Part shown: positions 7,564-14,813 of the stretch, piece after piece | How the letters are laid out: each line of letters opens with the position of its first letter | Numbering within the stretch: the first letter of the stretch is position 1 | Assembly (NCBI GenBank): GCA_002413045.1 | Contig: DHWF01000038.1 | Coordinates: forward strand, 1 to 16,190 | Direction: 5' to 3' | DNA length: 16,190 nucleotides | From: Chloroflexi bacterium UBA5189 | GTDB lineage: Bacteria > Chloroflexota > Limnocylindria > Limnocylindrales > CSP1-4 | Made by a program: the position numbers and the translations under genes | Notes under the pieces: generated by a model | Seen by the model: only the letters and a program-made list of their open reading frames with translations | The model's database searches: none | What the model was told of the DNA's origin: nothing

Positions 7564-7621
7564 CGACTTCGAGGATAGTCGCCGTACCATGGCCTCGATG
7601 GCGCGGACGAGTTTCGTTGGC

Positions 7622-7629
7622 AGAAGGAG
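7622..7629 (+). promoter_or_regulatory. Strong Shine-Dalgarno deciding the PH-like gene start
   Basis: AGAAGGAG lies 8 nt before GTG 7638. It overlaps and rules against the upstream in-frame TTG at 7617, which would place this element inside the coding region. Confidence 0.7.
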
Positions 7630-7637
7630 CGTGCTAC

Positions 7638-8039
7638 GTGGCCCTCACCGATAAGCAAAACGCGAAGGTGTCGGCCTTTGCAGCAACGGCTCTCGAGCCC
7701 GGAGAGCAGATCGTCGCGGTCCTCGGCCTGGCGATGACCGGCCCGTCGATCATGATGGTCGCCCTGATCAGCTCATGGTTGATGTTCATCCAGAAGCGCT
7801 GGGCCGTTGTCCTGACGGATCGCCGCGTCCTCGTCATTCGGTTGAAGACCACGCTGACCGGCTACCCGCCGAAGAACGTCGACGGTGCGTATCCGCGAGC
7901 CTCGGTGAAGGCCACGTTCAACCACGGCGCGATCACGGGCAAGCTGGTGCTCCAGGCGCCCGGTCGCGAGCCGATGAGCCTCTCCGTTCCTCGGATCTAC
8001 GAGTCCGGGGCCGAGCAGGTCGCGACCGCCCTCGCCTAG
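7638..8039 (+). CDS. Small PH-like (bPH/YokE-type) membrane-associated protein
   Basis: A 133-aa protein starting at GTG 7638 (MALTDKQNAKVSAF). The N-terminal strand region LEPGEQIVAVLG is followed by a hydrophobic stretch (about 35-51, GPSIMMVALISSWLMF). RWAVVLTDRRVLVIRLK comes next, the typical beta-hairpin of bacterial PH-like domains (DUF304/YokE-like type), then further beta strands (KATFNHGAITGKLVLQAP) and a short C-terminal helix. It is divergent from the SLOG gene with a spacer of 74 bp, so the two may share a regulatory region, and it converges on uvrB (20 bp between stops). Function unknown: such domains are often linked to membrane or protein-protein contacts. Family placement is by pattern only. 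Confidence 0.75.
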   Translation: MALTDKQNAKVSAFAATALEPGEQIVAVLGLAMTGPSIMMVALISSWLMFIQKRWAVVLTDRRVLVIRLKTTLTGYPPKNVDGAYPRASVKATFNHGAITGKLVLQAPGREPMSLSVPRIYESGAEQVATALA

Positions 8040-8059
8040 CGGTGGCCTCCTCCGCGGAT

Positions 8060-10459
8060 CTAGCGGCGGCGCCCGCCGCGAGCGGGCCGGGTGCCCTGGC
8101 GCTTCCGGATGTTCGGGGTCACCGTGTGGTCCCAGGTCGGGCGATCGAGCCAGCGTGCCTGCCAGCCCGTGTTGTCCTCGTGCTCGTCGCGGATGCCGGG
8201 CAGCCAATCTGACGGCGTGCCATCGGCGGATTCGCCATCGCCGCCCGGCTCCGAGCCGGCCGGCAGGACCGTGACGGACGCGACCTCGAGCACGGAGCCG
8301 GGCGCGTCCGCGTTGCGCTCTGCCTCCGCGTAGGCGGCCGCCGAGTCCGCCGCTCCCGCGCGCGTCCCCACGTTCTGGTGGCCCTGGCGCCGCCCGCCGG
8401 CCGCGACCGGCGTCCGCTGCGCAGCCAGCTCGGCGGCGCGGGCGATGATCGCCGACTGGTCCTCGTCGAGCACGCGCAACCGGATCTGCTGGATCTCGTC
8501 GCGCAGCGCCGCCGCGCGCTCGAACTCGAGCTCCTTTGCGGCGGCCCGCATCTCCGTCTCCATCCGCGCGACGAGCTCCTCGATCTTCTTCGTGTCGAGC
8601 TCGGCCAACCGAGCGTTGCGCGCCTCGCGCTCGGAGGCGTAGACGACCGTGCCCTCGGCGACCGTCCGGAGCTGGTCGTTGAGGTCGCGGATGCCCTTGA
8701 CGATCGTGGTCGGCTCGATGCCGTGCTCGAGGTTGTACGCGGTCTGGATCGTCCGCCGACGGGCGGTCTCGTCCATCGCGACGCGCATCGACTCGGTGAT
8801 GCGGTCCGCATACATGACCACCTCGCCACCGATGTTGCGCGCCGCCCGGCCGATCATCTGGACCAGCGACCAGGCGCTCCGCAGGAAGCCCTCCTTGTCC
8901 GCGTCAAGGATCGCGACGAGGGTCACCTCGGGCAGGTCGATGCCCTCGCGGAGCAGGTTGATGCCGACCACGACATCGAACACGCCGAGGCGCAGGTCCC
9001 GCAGGATCGCGACCCGCTCGAGCGTGTCGACCTCGCTGTGGAGGTACTGGACCTTGACGCCGAGCTCGCGCAGGTAGTCCGTCAGGTCCTCGGCCATCCG
9101 CTTGGTGAGCGTCGTGACGATCGCGCGTTCGCCGCGGTCGACGCGGACCTTGATCTCCTCCATGAGGTCGTCGATCTGGCCCTCGGTCGGGCGGACGCTG
9201 ATCGGCGGGTCGATGATCCCGGTCGGGCGGACGAGCTGCTCCGCGACCCGCTGCGCCCGCTCGAGCTCATACGGCCCCGGAGTCGCCGACATGTAGATCG
9301 TCTGGTTCACCGAGCTCTCGAACTCCTCGAAGGTCAGCGGCCGGTTGTCGAGTGCGGACGGCAGCCGGAACCCGAAGTCGACCAGGATCTCCTTGCGCGT
9401 CCGATCGTTCTTGTACATCCCGACGACCTGGGGAATCGTCATGTGCGACTCGTCCACGACCAGCAGCCAGTCAGGCGGGAAGTAGTCGAGGAGGGTCCAC
9501 GGCCGGCTCCCCGCATCCCGGCGGGAGAGGTGACGCGAGTAGTTCTCGACGCCCGAACAGAAGCCGACCTCGCGCAGCATCTCCAGATCGAAGGTCGTGC
9601 GCTGCCGCAGCCGCGCGCCCTCCAGATCGCGGCCCTCCTTCTCGAGCTGCCCGACCCGCTCCTCCATCTCCGCCTCGATGTCCACGAGCGCGGCCTTGAG
9701 CTTGTCGGCCGGCGTCACGTAGTGGGTCGCGGGATAGACGTTGATGTCCTTGCGCTCGGCCAGGAGCTCGCCGGTCAGCGGGTCGATCTCGGTGATTCGT
9801 TCGACCTCGTCCCCGAAGAACTCGACCCGGACGATGCGCTCCTCGCTCGCGGGCCGGAACTCCAGCGTGTCGCCGCGGACGCGGAACCGAGCGCGGGCGA
9901 GATCCGCGTCGTTGCGCTGGTACTGGAGGTCGACGAGGTGCCTCAGGACCGCGTCGCGGCGATACGCGCCGCCGGTTCGTAGCCGAAGGACGGTGGCGCC
10001 GTAGTCGACCGGGGCCCCGATGCCGTAGATGCAGCTGACCGACGCCACGACGATGACGTCGCGCCGCTCGAACAGCGCGTGGGTCGCCGCGTGCCGCAGC
10101 CGATCGATCTCGTCGTTGCGGCTCGAGTCCTTCTCGATGTAGGTGTCGCTGCGTGGCAGGTACGCCTCGGGCTGGTAGTAGTCGAAGTAGCTCACGAAGT
10201 ACTCGACCGCGTTGTCCGGGAAGAAGTCCCGGAACTCCGCGTACAGCTGCGCGGCGAGGGTCTTGTTGTGAGCCAGGACGAGCGTCGGCCGGTTCATTGC
10301 CTCGATCGTCTTGGCAATGGTGAGCGTCTTGCCGGTCCCAGTCGCGCCGAGCAGGACCTGGTGGCGGAAGCCCTTGTTGAGGCCGTCGGTGAGGCGCTCG
10401 ATGGCCTGCGGCTGGTCTCCGGTGGGCTGGAATGGGGCGACGAAACGGAAATCGGGCAC
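8060..10459 (-). CDS. uvrB: Excinuclease ABC subunit B with long C-terminal tail
   Basis: DNA damage-verifying helicase-like subunit of UvrABC nucleotide excision repair. 799 aa, against about 660-700 usually. Walker A GATGTGKT is at 38-45. The strand-separating beta-hairpin lies around 91-115 (VSYFDYYQPEAYLPRSDTYI). The DESH box is at 336-339. Motifs V and VI are GINLLREGIDLPE and QMIGRAARN, and a C-terminal UVR domain sits at about 624-665 (ELVARMETEMRAAAKELEFERAA). Residues 671-799 are an extra tail, Ala/Gly-rich then ending in a Trp- and Arg-rich segment (GWQARWLDRPTWDHTVTPNIRKR and a basic end). The start is GTG 10459 with no Shine-Dalgarno. TAGAAT ends 6 nt before it, so the mRNA is probably leaderless. 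A LexA-type box covers the promoter, consistent with SOS control. Confidence 0.98.
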   Translation of the reverse strand: MPDFRFVAPFQPTGDQPQAIERLTDGLNKGFRHQVLLGATGTGKTLTIAKTIEAMNRPTLVLAHNKTLAAQLYAEFRDFFPDNAVEYFVSYFDYYQPEAYLPRSDTYIEKDSSRNDEIDRLRHAATHALFERRDVIVVASVSCIYGIGAPVDYGATVLRLRTGGAYRRDAVLRHLVDLQYQRNDADLARARFRVRGDTLEFRPASEERIVRVEFFGDEVERITEIDPLTGELLAERKDINVYPATHYVTPADKLKAALVDIEAEMEERVGQLEKEGRDLEGARLRQRTTFDLEMLREVGFCSGVENYSRHLSRRDAGSRPWTLLDYFPPDWLLVVDESHMTIPQVVGMYKNDRTRKEILVDFGFRLPSALDNRPLTFEEFESSVNQTIYMSATPGPYELERAQRVAEQLVRPTGIIDPPISVRPTEGQIDDLMEEIKVRVDRGERAIVTTLTKRMAEDLTDYLRELGVKVQYLHSEVDTLERVAILRDLRLGVFDVVVGINLLREGIDLPEVTLVAILDADKEGFLRSAWSLVQMIGRAARNIGGEVVMYADRITESMRVAMDETARRRTIQTAYNLEHGIEPTTIVKGIRDLNDQLRTVAEGTVVYASEREARNARLAELDTKKIEELVARMETEMRAAAKELEFERAAALRDEIQQIRLRVLDEDQSAIIARAAELAAQRTPVAAGGRRQGHQNVGTRAGAADSAAAYAEAERNADAPGSVLEVASVTVLPAGSEPGGDGESADGTPSDWLPGIRDEHEDNTGWQARWLDRPTWDHTVTPNIRKRQGTRPARGGRRR

Positions 10460-10465
10460 GTTCCA

Positions 10466-10494
10466 ATTCTAGCATTCCGTACTCGAAACCGAAC
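10466..10494 (-). promoter_or_regulatory. uvrB promoter, likely leaderless transcript
   Basis: Minus-strand reading: -10 box TAGAAT (10471-10466), spacer of 17, and a weak -35 GTTCGG (10494-10489) that lies inside the SOS box. The predicted RNA start falls at or next to the GTG start (10459), so the mRNA should have no 5' leader. The absence of a Shine-Dalgarno before uvrB agrees with this. Confidence 0.6.
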
Positions 10495-10503
10495 GGCCGT
10501 TCG
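10490..10503. promoter_or_regulatory. SOS (LexA) box
   Basis: CGAACGGCCGTTCG is a perfect 14-bp palindrome matching the CGAAC-N4-GTTCG LexA/DinR operator of Gram-positive bacteria. It begins 31 bp before the uvrB start and overlaps its -35 region, so bound LexA would block uvrB transcription. It also lies about 145 bp upstream of the divergent SAF-domain gene. Confidence 0.8.
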
Positions 10504-10535
10504 AGTCTGCGCCGTGACCGATGGCGGTGCGTTTT

Positions 10536-10566
10536 GGTACCACCCGCCCATATCGACACCGGTACC
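10536..10566. promoter_or_regulatory. Paired GGTACC palindromes upstream of the SAF-domain gene
   Basis: GGTACC occurs at 10536-10541 and again at 10561-10566, a spacing of 25 bp, in the uvrB / SAF-gene divergent spacer. A related GGTACCACC also lies upstream of the TIR gene (GGTACC at 4587-4592). It could be a regulator site; with so short a motif, chance is a real alternative. Confidence 0.2.
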
Positions 10567-10643
10567 CCCATCGGGAGACTGACGAAGGCCACCAGACCGT
10601 GGCCGATCCACGCAGACGACACCCGGAGGCACGCTCGACCCCG

Positions 10644-11531
10644 ATGGAGATGGAGTACAAGGACACGAACCGGCGCGGCAAGATCGTGATCATCGTCGGT
10701 GTCGTGCTCGCGCTCGCCGCCGGCGGGGCTGCCTTCTACCTGATCAACCAGGCCCAGACATCAGGCACCGGGGAGACCGAGAAGGTTGCGGTCGTCGTGG
10801 CCGCGCAGGTGATCCCCGCTCGCACCCCGATCGAGCCCGGCGCCGTCGTCGTGCGCGAGATTCCGCTCGATGCCGCCACGCAGGTGGGAATCATCACGGA
10901 CCCGAAGATGCTCGCCGGCAAGGTCCTGGCCATCCCGGTCGCGATCGGCCAGCCGATCTACTCGAACATGATCGCATCGGCGGCAGGCCAGTCCGGCTTC
11001 AACATCCTCGGGCCCGATGAGACGGTCGCCCCGGATTCGCCTGCCTGGCGCGCCATCTCGATCACGATCCCCGACGATCGCGCGGTCGCCGGCCTGCTCG
11101 TCGCCGGCCAGTCGATCGACATCTTCATGACGGCCACGATGACGGTCCCGGTCACGACCGAGCCGGTCGGCGTCTACTACTCCGACATGGTCACGAAGAT
11201 CACCTACCAGGACATGGTCATCCTCGCCCGCGCCGGCTCGCAGTACATCCTCAAGGCCCCGCTGCCGGTCGCCGAGGAGATCAACCACATGCTGGCCACC
11301 GGCACGATCGCCTTCTCGGCCGCCCTTCGCCCGGACCAGGACGTCCGCTACGTCGACGTCTCCCAGCTCGGCGAGACCACGAACCGCATCCTCCAGAAGT
11401 ACGGCCTGCCCTTCCCGGCGATCTACCCGGCCCCCTCGGCCACCATCCCACCGCAGCCCCCGATCGTCTACCCCACGATCCCACCGTCGCCGCCGCCCGC
11501 CACTCCGGCCCCCTCCCCCGCCGCCACGTAA
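10644..11531 (+). CDS. SAF-domain, CpaB/RcpC-like membrane protein
   Basis: A 295-aa protein with one N-terminal membrane helix (13-34, KIVIIVGVVLALAAGGAAFYLI). A SAF domain spans about 48-110 (VVAAQVIPARTPIEPGAVVVREIPLD ... LAGKVLAIPVAIGQPI). An RcpC/CpaB-type region from about 130 (RAISITIPDDRAVAGLLVAGQSIDIF) follows, and then a Pro-rich C-terminus (about 262-295). CpaB/RcpC proteins help assemble Flp/Tad pili at the cell envelope. No other tad genes are present here, so pilus function is uncertain. ATG 10644 fits the usual N-terminus (short basic stretch, then helix), but GGAGG (10625-10629) is 14 nt away, longer than usual. ATG 10650 or an upstream GTG 10599 are alternatives. An upstream ATG at 10521 in the same frame gives an Arg-rich leader without family likeness. 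Confidence 0.8.
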   Translation: MEMEYKDTNRRGKIVIIVGVVLALAAGGAAFYLINQAQTSGTGETEKVAVVVAAQVIPARTPIEPGAVVVREIPLDAATQVGIITDPKMLAGKVLAIPVAIGQPIYSNMIASAAGQSGFNILGPDETVAPDSPAWRAISITIPDDRAVAGLLVAGQSIDIFMTATMTVPVTTEPVGVYYSDMVTKITYQDMVILARAGSQYILKAPLPVAEEINHMLATGTIAFSAALRPDQDVRYVDVSQLGETTNRILQKYGLPFPAIYPAPSATIPPQPPIVYPTIPPSPPPATPAPSPAAT

Positions 11532-12048
11532 CCTCTCGCGAGCTGCCGCGCTCCGGAGCCGGCCGCACCTCGACTCGTTGGCGGCACGCCAGATTGTTCC
11601 GTACGGCTACGAACACGACGAGGTAACCAGCTTCCGGGTGCGCGCGACGCCCGAACCTCGTCGATCTTGATGGTCTGCCGGAACATTCCGACGACCTTGG
11701 CCGGGTTTCGGGAGGTCGGAAGGTCATGCCGCGGCTTCCGGGGACCGACCTCGTCGAGTTCGTATCCCACGGGAACATCGCTGCGTAACCGGGCGATGAG
11801 CGCGGCATGCAATCGTGTCCCCGTGACGTCTGCAAGTCGGGCCTTCGATCGTGGGACGCAGCTCGGTGAGCGAGCGCTCCAGAATCTGGGGCGCGAGTTC
11901 GAGGGGGTCTGATCGCCGATACGCGAACGAACCGGCGGGTTCTCGCGGAGTTCGAAGGTCTGTTTGCCGATTTGCCGCGGCTGCGGCCGACGGGTGTCAG
12001 GGCAGCCCTGGCCGACGGGCGGCATCCCGGAACCGGGATCGTGCTGGT
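11532..12048 (-). pseudogene. Gene-free 517-bp stretch with possible remains of a decayed gene
   Basis: No intact gene is supported. Reading right to left on the minus strand, three protein-like segments follow one another in three different frames. They are about 11909-11838 (PLELAPQILERSLTELRPTI), about 11809-11653 (HAALIARLRSDVPVGYELDE ... NPAKVVGMFRQTIKIDEV) and about 11640-11566 (HPEAGYLVVFVAVRNNLACR). This order is what a gene broken by frameshifts would leave, and GC content is lower than in neighbours. Against this, the plus strand also has an open, protein-like run near 11933-12049 (RRVLAEFEGLFADLPRLRPT). I recognise no family. Confidence 0.3.
11998..12039 (-). terminator. Two hairpins just after coaE
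   Basis: ATCCCGGAACCGGGAT (12024-12039) is a perfect 16-bp inverted repeat beginning 10 bp after the coaE stop. CAGGGCAGCCCTG (11998-12010) is a second one. Their place at the end of the polA-mutM-ABC-F-coaE operon fits termination. No T-run follows on the minus strand, so factor-dependent or weak termination is likely. Confidence 0.4.
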
Positions 12049-12723
12049 CTAGCGGCCGGGATCGACGGGAGGTGGTGGCGGCGGCGTCTCGATGGCAGCT
12101 GACCAAGCGCCGAGGACGTGAGCGCGGGCGGCGGGGCGCGGGCCGCTCGTGTCGAAGATGCGGGTCGCGTGGGGGGCGAGGCGGGCGACGAGGTCGGCTT
12201 GCGTGGCGATTCGCGCTTCCGAATCGACAGGGGTCGCGCCGCGGGCGGCGAGGCGAGAGCGCTGATCGGCGGGGTCGCAGGTGACGAGCCAGACCTCGTC
12301 GCAGACGTCGGCGAGGCCACCCTCGACGAGCTTGATCGCCTCGATCACGACGGCCGGCGCGCCGCCGGCCTCGGCGTCCGCGATCAATGCGAGGATCCGT
12401 GGGCGGACGGCGGGATGGATGATCGCCTCGAGCCGCTCGAGCGCCGCGGCGTCGGCGAAGACGATGCGCCCTAGCGCGGCTCGGTCGAGGCCACCGTCCG
12501 CCCGCAGGACACCGGGCCCGAACGCGGCAACGACGGCGGCCAGCTCACGGCTCCCCCGCGGCGTGACGTCGCGTGCGACGCGGTCGGCATCGACGACGAC
12601 GGCGCCGAGCTCCGCGAGCCAACCCGCGATGGTCGACTTGCCGCAGCCGATCGGGCCCGTGAGGCCAATCCGGAGCATGCGGCCGGGCGAGCGTCCCTGC
12701 GGCGCGGGGTCGGCGCCGCTCAC
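12049..12723 (-). CDS. coaE: Dephospho-CoA kinase
   Basis: Last step of coenzyme A synthesis: ATP-dependent 3'-phosphorylation of dephospho-CoA in the cytosol. 224 aa from GTG 12723. P-loop GPIGCGKST is at 23-31, followed by AVVVDADRVARDV (substrate-site DAD), the lid-region FADAAALERLEAIIHPAVRPRI and AIKLVEGGLADVCDEVWLVTCDPADQ, all usual for CoaE. The start at GTG 12723 is preferred: it overlaps the ABC-F stop as GTGA, with GAGGAG (12737-12732) 8 nt upstream. Starting at ATG 12678 would give the conventional MLRIGLTG N-terminus but lacks a Shine-Dalgarno. The 15-residue lead and the Pro-rich end (PPPPPPVDPGR) are odd but harmless. It is the terminal gene of the polA-mutM operon, where coaE is often found in other bacteria. 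Confidence 0.96.
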   Translation of the reverse strand: MSGADPAPQGRSPGRMLRIGLTGPIGCGKSTIAGWLAELGAVVVDADRVARDVTPRGSRELAAVVAAFGPGVLRADGGLDRAALGRIVFADAAALERLEAIIHPAVRPRILALIADAEAGGAPAVVIEAIKLVEGGLADVCDEVWLVTCDPADQRSRLAARGATPVDSEARIATQADLVARLAPHATRIFDTSGPRPAARAHVLGAWSAAIETPPPPPPVDPGR

Positions 12724-14813
12724 GGCGCGCGCTCCTCCAGCGACAGCCACGCGTCCTCGGCCGACGCGAGCGCGACGTTGACGTCGGCGAGCTCGCTCGA
12801 GACGCGCCGGAGCTCAATGAAGTTGGCCTGGACCGCCGGCCTCGACAGCTCCAGCTCGAGGTGGTTCTTGCGCAGGTTCAGCCGCGTCAGCTCGGCGTCC
12901 ATGGCCTCCCGCTGGCGGCGGTAGGCGTCCTTCGAGAGCTTCGGCCCCTTGGCCCGCGGCGTGGCGAGCCGGGCGGACCCAGCCGCGACTGGCGAACCCG
13001 CGGCGATCGGCGAGACGACCGGCGCCGCAGCGGCAGCCCCCGCTCCACGGCGGCCGGCGTGGCCGTTCGACGCGGCCGCGCGCTCGCTCGATGGTGCCGC
13101 CGTGGTGCCCACGGACGAGGCGGTGGCGCGGCCTCGGCCGGCGGCGCGTGGAGCGGCGGGCATGAGGCGGCGGGCCTCCTGCTCGAGCGCGGAGGCGACG
13201 GTCCAGCCGTCCGAGACGGCAGCGCGCCACGCTCGATAGCCGCCGTCGAACGGCGCGACCGCACCGCCATCGACCACCCACAGGCGCTCGCAGACGGTGT
13301 CGAGGAAGCGGCGGTCGTGGGACACGACGAGCATCGTCGCGGGCGTCTCGAGCAGGAACGTCTCGATCGCCTCGCGCGCCACGACGTCGAGATGGTTCGT
13401 CGGCTCGTCGAGGAGGTACACGTTCGACGGCATGACCCCGAGCAGCGCGAGCTCCAGGCGCGAGCGCTCGCCGCCGGACAGGAGGCGCACCTCCTTGAAC
13501 GCGTCGTCCCCGCGGAAGAGGAAGCGAGCCAGGTAGCCGCGGGCCTCGCCGGGGGTGATCGGGACGGTCTCGAGCAGGGCATCGAGCACGGTCGCGCCCG
13601 GAATCCCGGCTGCTCGGAGCTGCGCCAGGTACCCGAGCTGAACGCCGTGCCCGAACGAGATCGCGCCGTCGAGGGGCGGCAGATCGCCGGCGATCGTCCG
13701 CAGGAGCGTCGTCTTCCCGGCCCCGTTCGGCCCGACGATGCCGATCCGGTCCCCGCGCCGCGCGGACAGGAATGGCGCTCGCGCGACGAGCTTGTCGGGC
13801 AGATAGCCGACGGCGAGGCCCTCGGCGCGGACCACGATCTCGCCCGACCGGATCGGGCCGCCGCCCATGAGCCCGGTACCCGGCAGCTTGAGCTTCCGGG
13901 TCTCCCGCGGCGCCTCCTGCTGCTCCGACTGGAGCCGTTCGAGCCGCGCCTCGTGCTCGTGCATCTTCGAGAACTTTCGATGGCTGCGGTAGCGCTGGAC
14001 GAGCTCGCGCTCGCGCGCGATCTGCTCGGCATGCGTGTCCGCGGACTTGACCGCAAGCGCGTCGCGCTCCTGGCGCTGGCGGTGGTACGCGCTGTAGTCG
14101 CCGCGGAACGCGGTGAGCTTGCGATCCCGAAGCTCCCAGACCCGGGTCACGCTCGCATCGAGGAAGGCGCGATCGTGCGAGGCGACGAGGAGCGACCCCG
14201 CGCGGCGACGAAGGTGGTCCTCGAGCCACTCGAGGGCGCCGAGATCGAGGTGATTCGTCGGCTCGTCGAGCAGCAGCAGGTCCGGCGAGGCAATCACGAG
14301 TCTCGCCAACGTGGCCCGCGTCTGCTCCCCGCCGGAGAGCGAGGTCGGGGGTCGCCCGACGTCCGCGAGGCTGAACCCGAGGCCGGAGAGCGCCTCGTCG
14401 ACGCGCTGGTCGAGGGTGTAGCCGCCGAGGCTCTCGAACCGATGCTGGAGCTCCTCGTATGCCGGCTCCGTCGCCCGATGGGCATGCTCCATTGCCTCGA
14501 GCTCGACCGCCATCGCCTCGAGATGGGCGGCGCCGTGGCGAACGGCGGTGCGCACGTCCGGGGCGGCCATGAACCGCTCGTCGAGGTGCGCCTCCTGGGA
14601 CAGCATGCCGATCGACAGCTCGCGCTTGCGCGAGACCTTGCCTGCGTCCGGCTCGTCGATCCCGGCGGCGATGCGCATCAGCGTGGTCTTGCCGGCGCCG
14701 TTCGGCCCGACGAGCCCGACGCGATCGCCGAGCGCGATGGCGGCGTCGATCGAGTCGAGGATCACGAACGTCCCGACCTCGCGATGGACGCCCTCGAGTC
14801 GCAGGATCGACAT
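12720..14813 (-). CDS. ABC-F family ATPase (Uup/EttA-like)
   Basis: A soluble duplicated ABC ATPase, 697 aa, with no membrane segments, as in ribosome-acting ABC-F proteins. NBD1 has Walker A GPNGAGKTT (36-44), LSGGEQ (159-164) and DEPTNHLD (183-190). The charged inter-domain linker (about 235-300, FRGDYSAYHRQRQERDAL ... YRSHRKFSKMHEHEARLERL) is the element that contacts tRNA in the family. NBD2 has GPNGAGKTT (361-369), LSGGER (445-450) and DEPTNHLD (469-476). An Ala/Arg/Gly-rich spacer (about 540-620) leads to a C-terminal coiled coil (KLSKDAYRRQREAMDAELTRLNLRKNHLELEL), like the Uup DNA-binding end. All catalytic residues are present. The ATG at 14813 shares one base with the mutM stop (TGATG). 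A role in translation rescue, or in DNA-structure handling as for Uup, is inferred; the repair-gene context slightly favours a Uup-like job. Confidence 0.95.
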   Translation of the reverse strand: MSILRLEGVHREVGTFVILDSIDAAIALGDRVGLVGPNGAGKTTLMRIAAGIDEPDAGKVSRKRELSIGMLSQEAHLDERFMAAPDVRTAVRHGAAHLEAMAVELEAMEHAHRATEPAYEELQHRFESLGGYTLDQRVDEALSGLGFSLADVGRPPTSLSGGEQTRATLARLVIASPDLLLLDEPTNHLDLGALEWLEDHLRRRAGSLLVASHDRAFLDASVTRVWELRDRKLTAFRGDYSAYHRQRQERDALAVKSADTHAEQIARERELVQRYRSHRKFSKMHEHEARLERLQSEQQEAPRETRKLKLPGTGLMGGGPIRSGEIVVRAEGLAVGYLPDKLVARAPFLSARRGDRIGIVGPNGAGKTTLLRTIAGDLPPLDGAISFGHGVQLGYLAQLRAAGIPGATVLDALLETVPITPGEARGYLARFLFRGDDAFKEVRLLSGGERSRLELALLGVMPSNVYLLDEPTNHLDVVAREAIETFLLETPATMLVVSHDRRFLDTVCERLWVVDGGAVAPFDGGYRAWRAAVSDGWTVASALEQEARRLMPAAPRAAGRGRATASSVGTTAAPSSERAAASNGHAGRRGAGAAAAAPVVSPIAAGSPVAAGSARLATPRAKGPKLSKDAYRRQREAMDAELTRLNLRKNHLELELSRPAVQANFIELRRVSSELADVNVALASAEDAWLSLEERAP

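Noticed and set aside
8378..9982. 534-codon plus-strand open frame opposite uvrB
   Set aside because: Asp/Arg/Leu-rich antisense shadow of the conserved UvrB helicase core.
10521..10643. Longer N-terminus for the SAF-domain protein from ATG 10521
   Set aside because: Adds an Arg/His-rich stretch unlike CpaB N-termini and runs through the likely control region.
11667..11912. 81-codon plus-strand open frame in the gap before coaE
   Set aside because: No Shine-Dalgarno, no motif, and competing open frames exist on both strands there.
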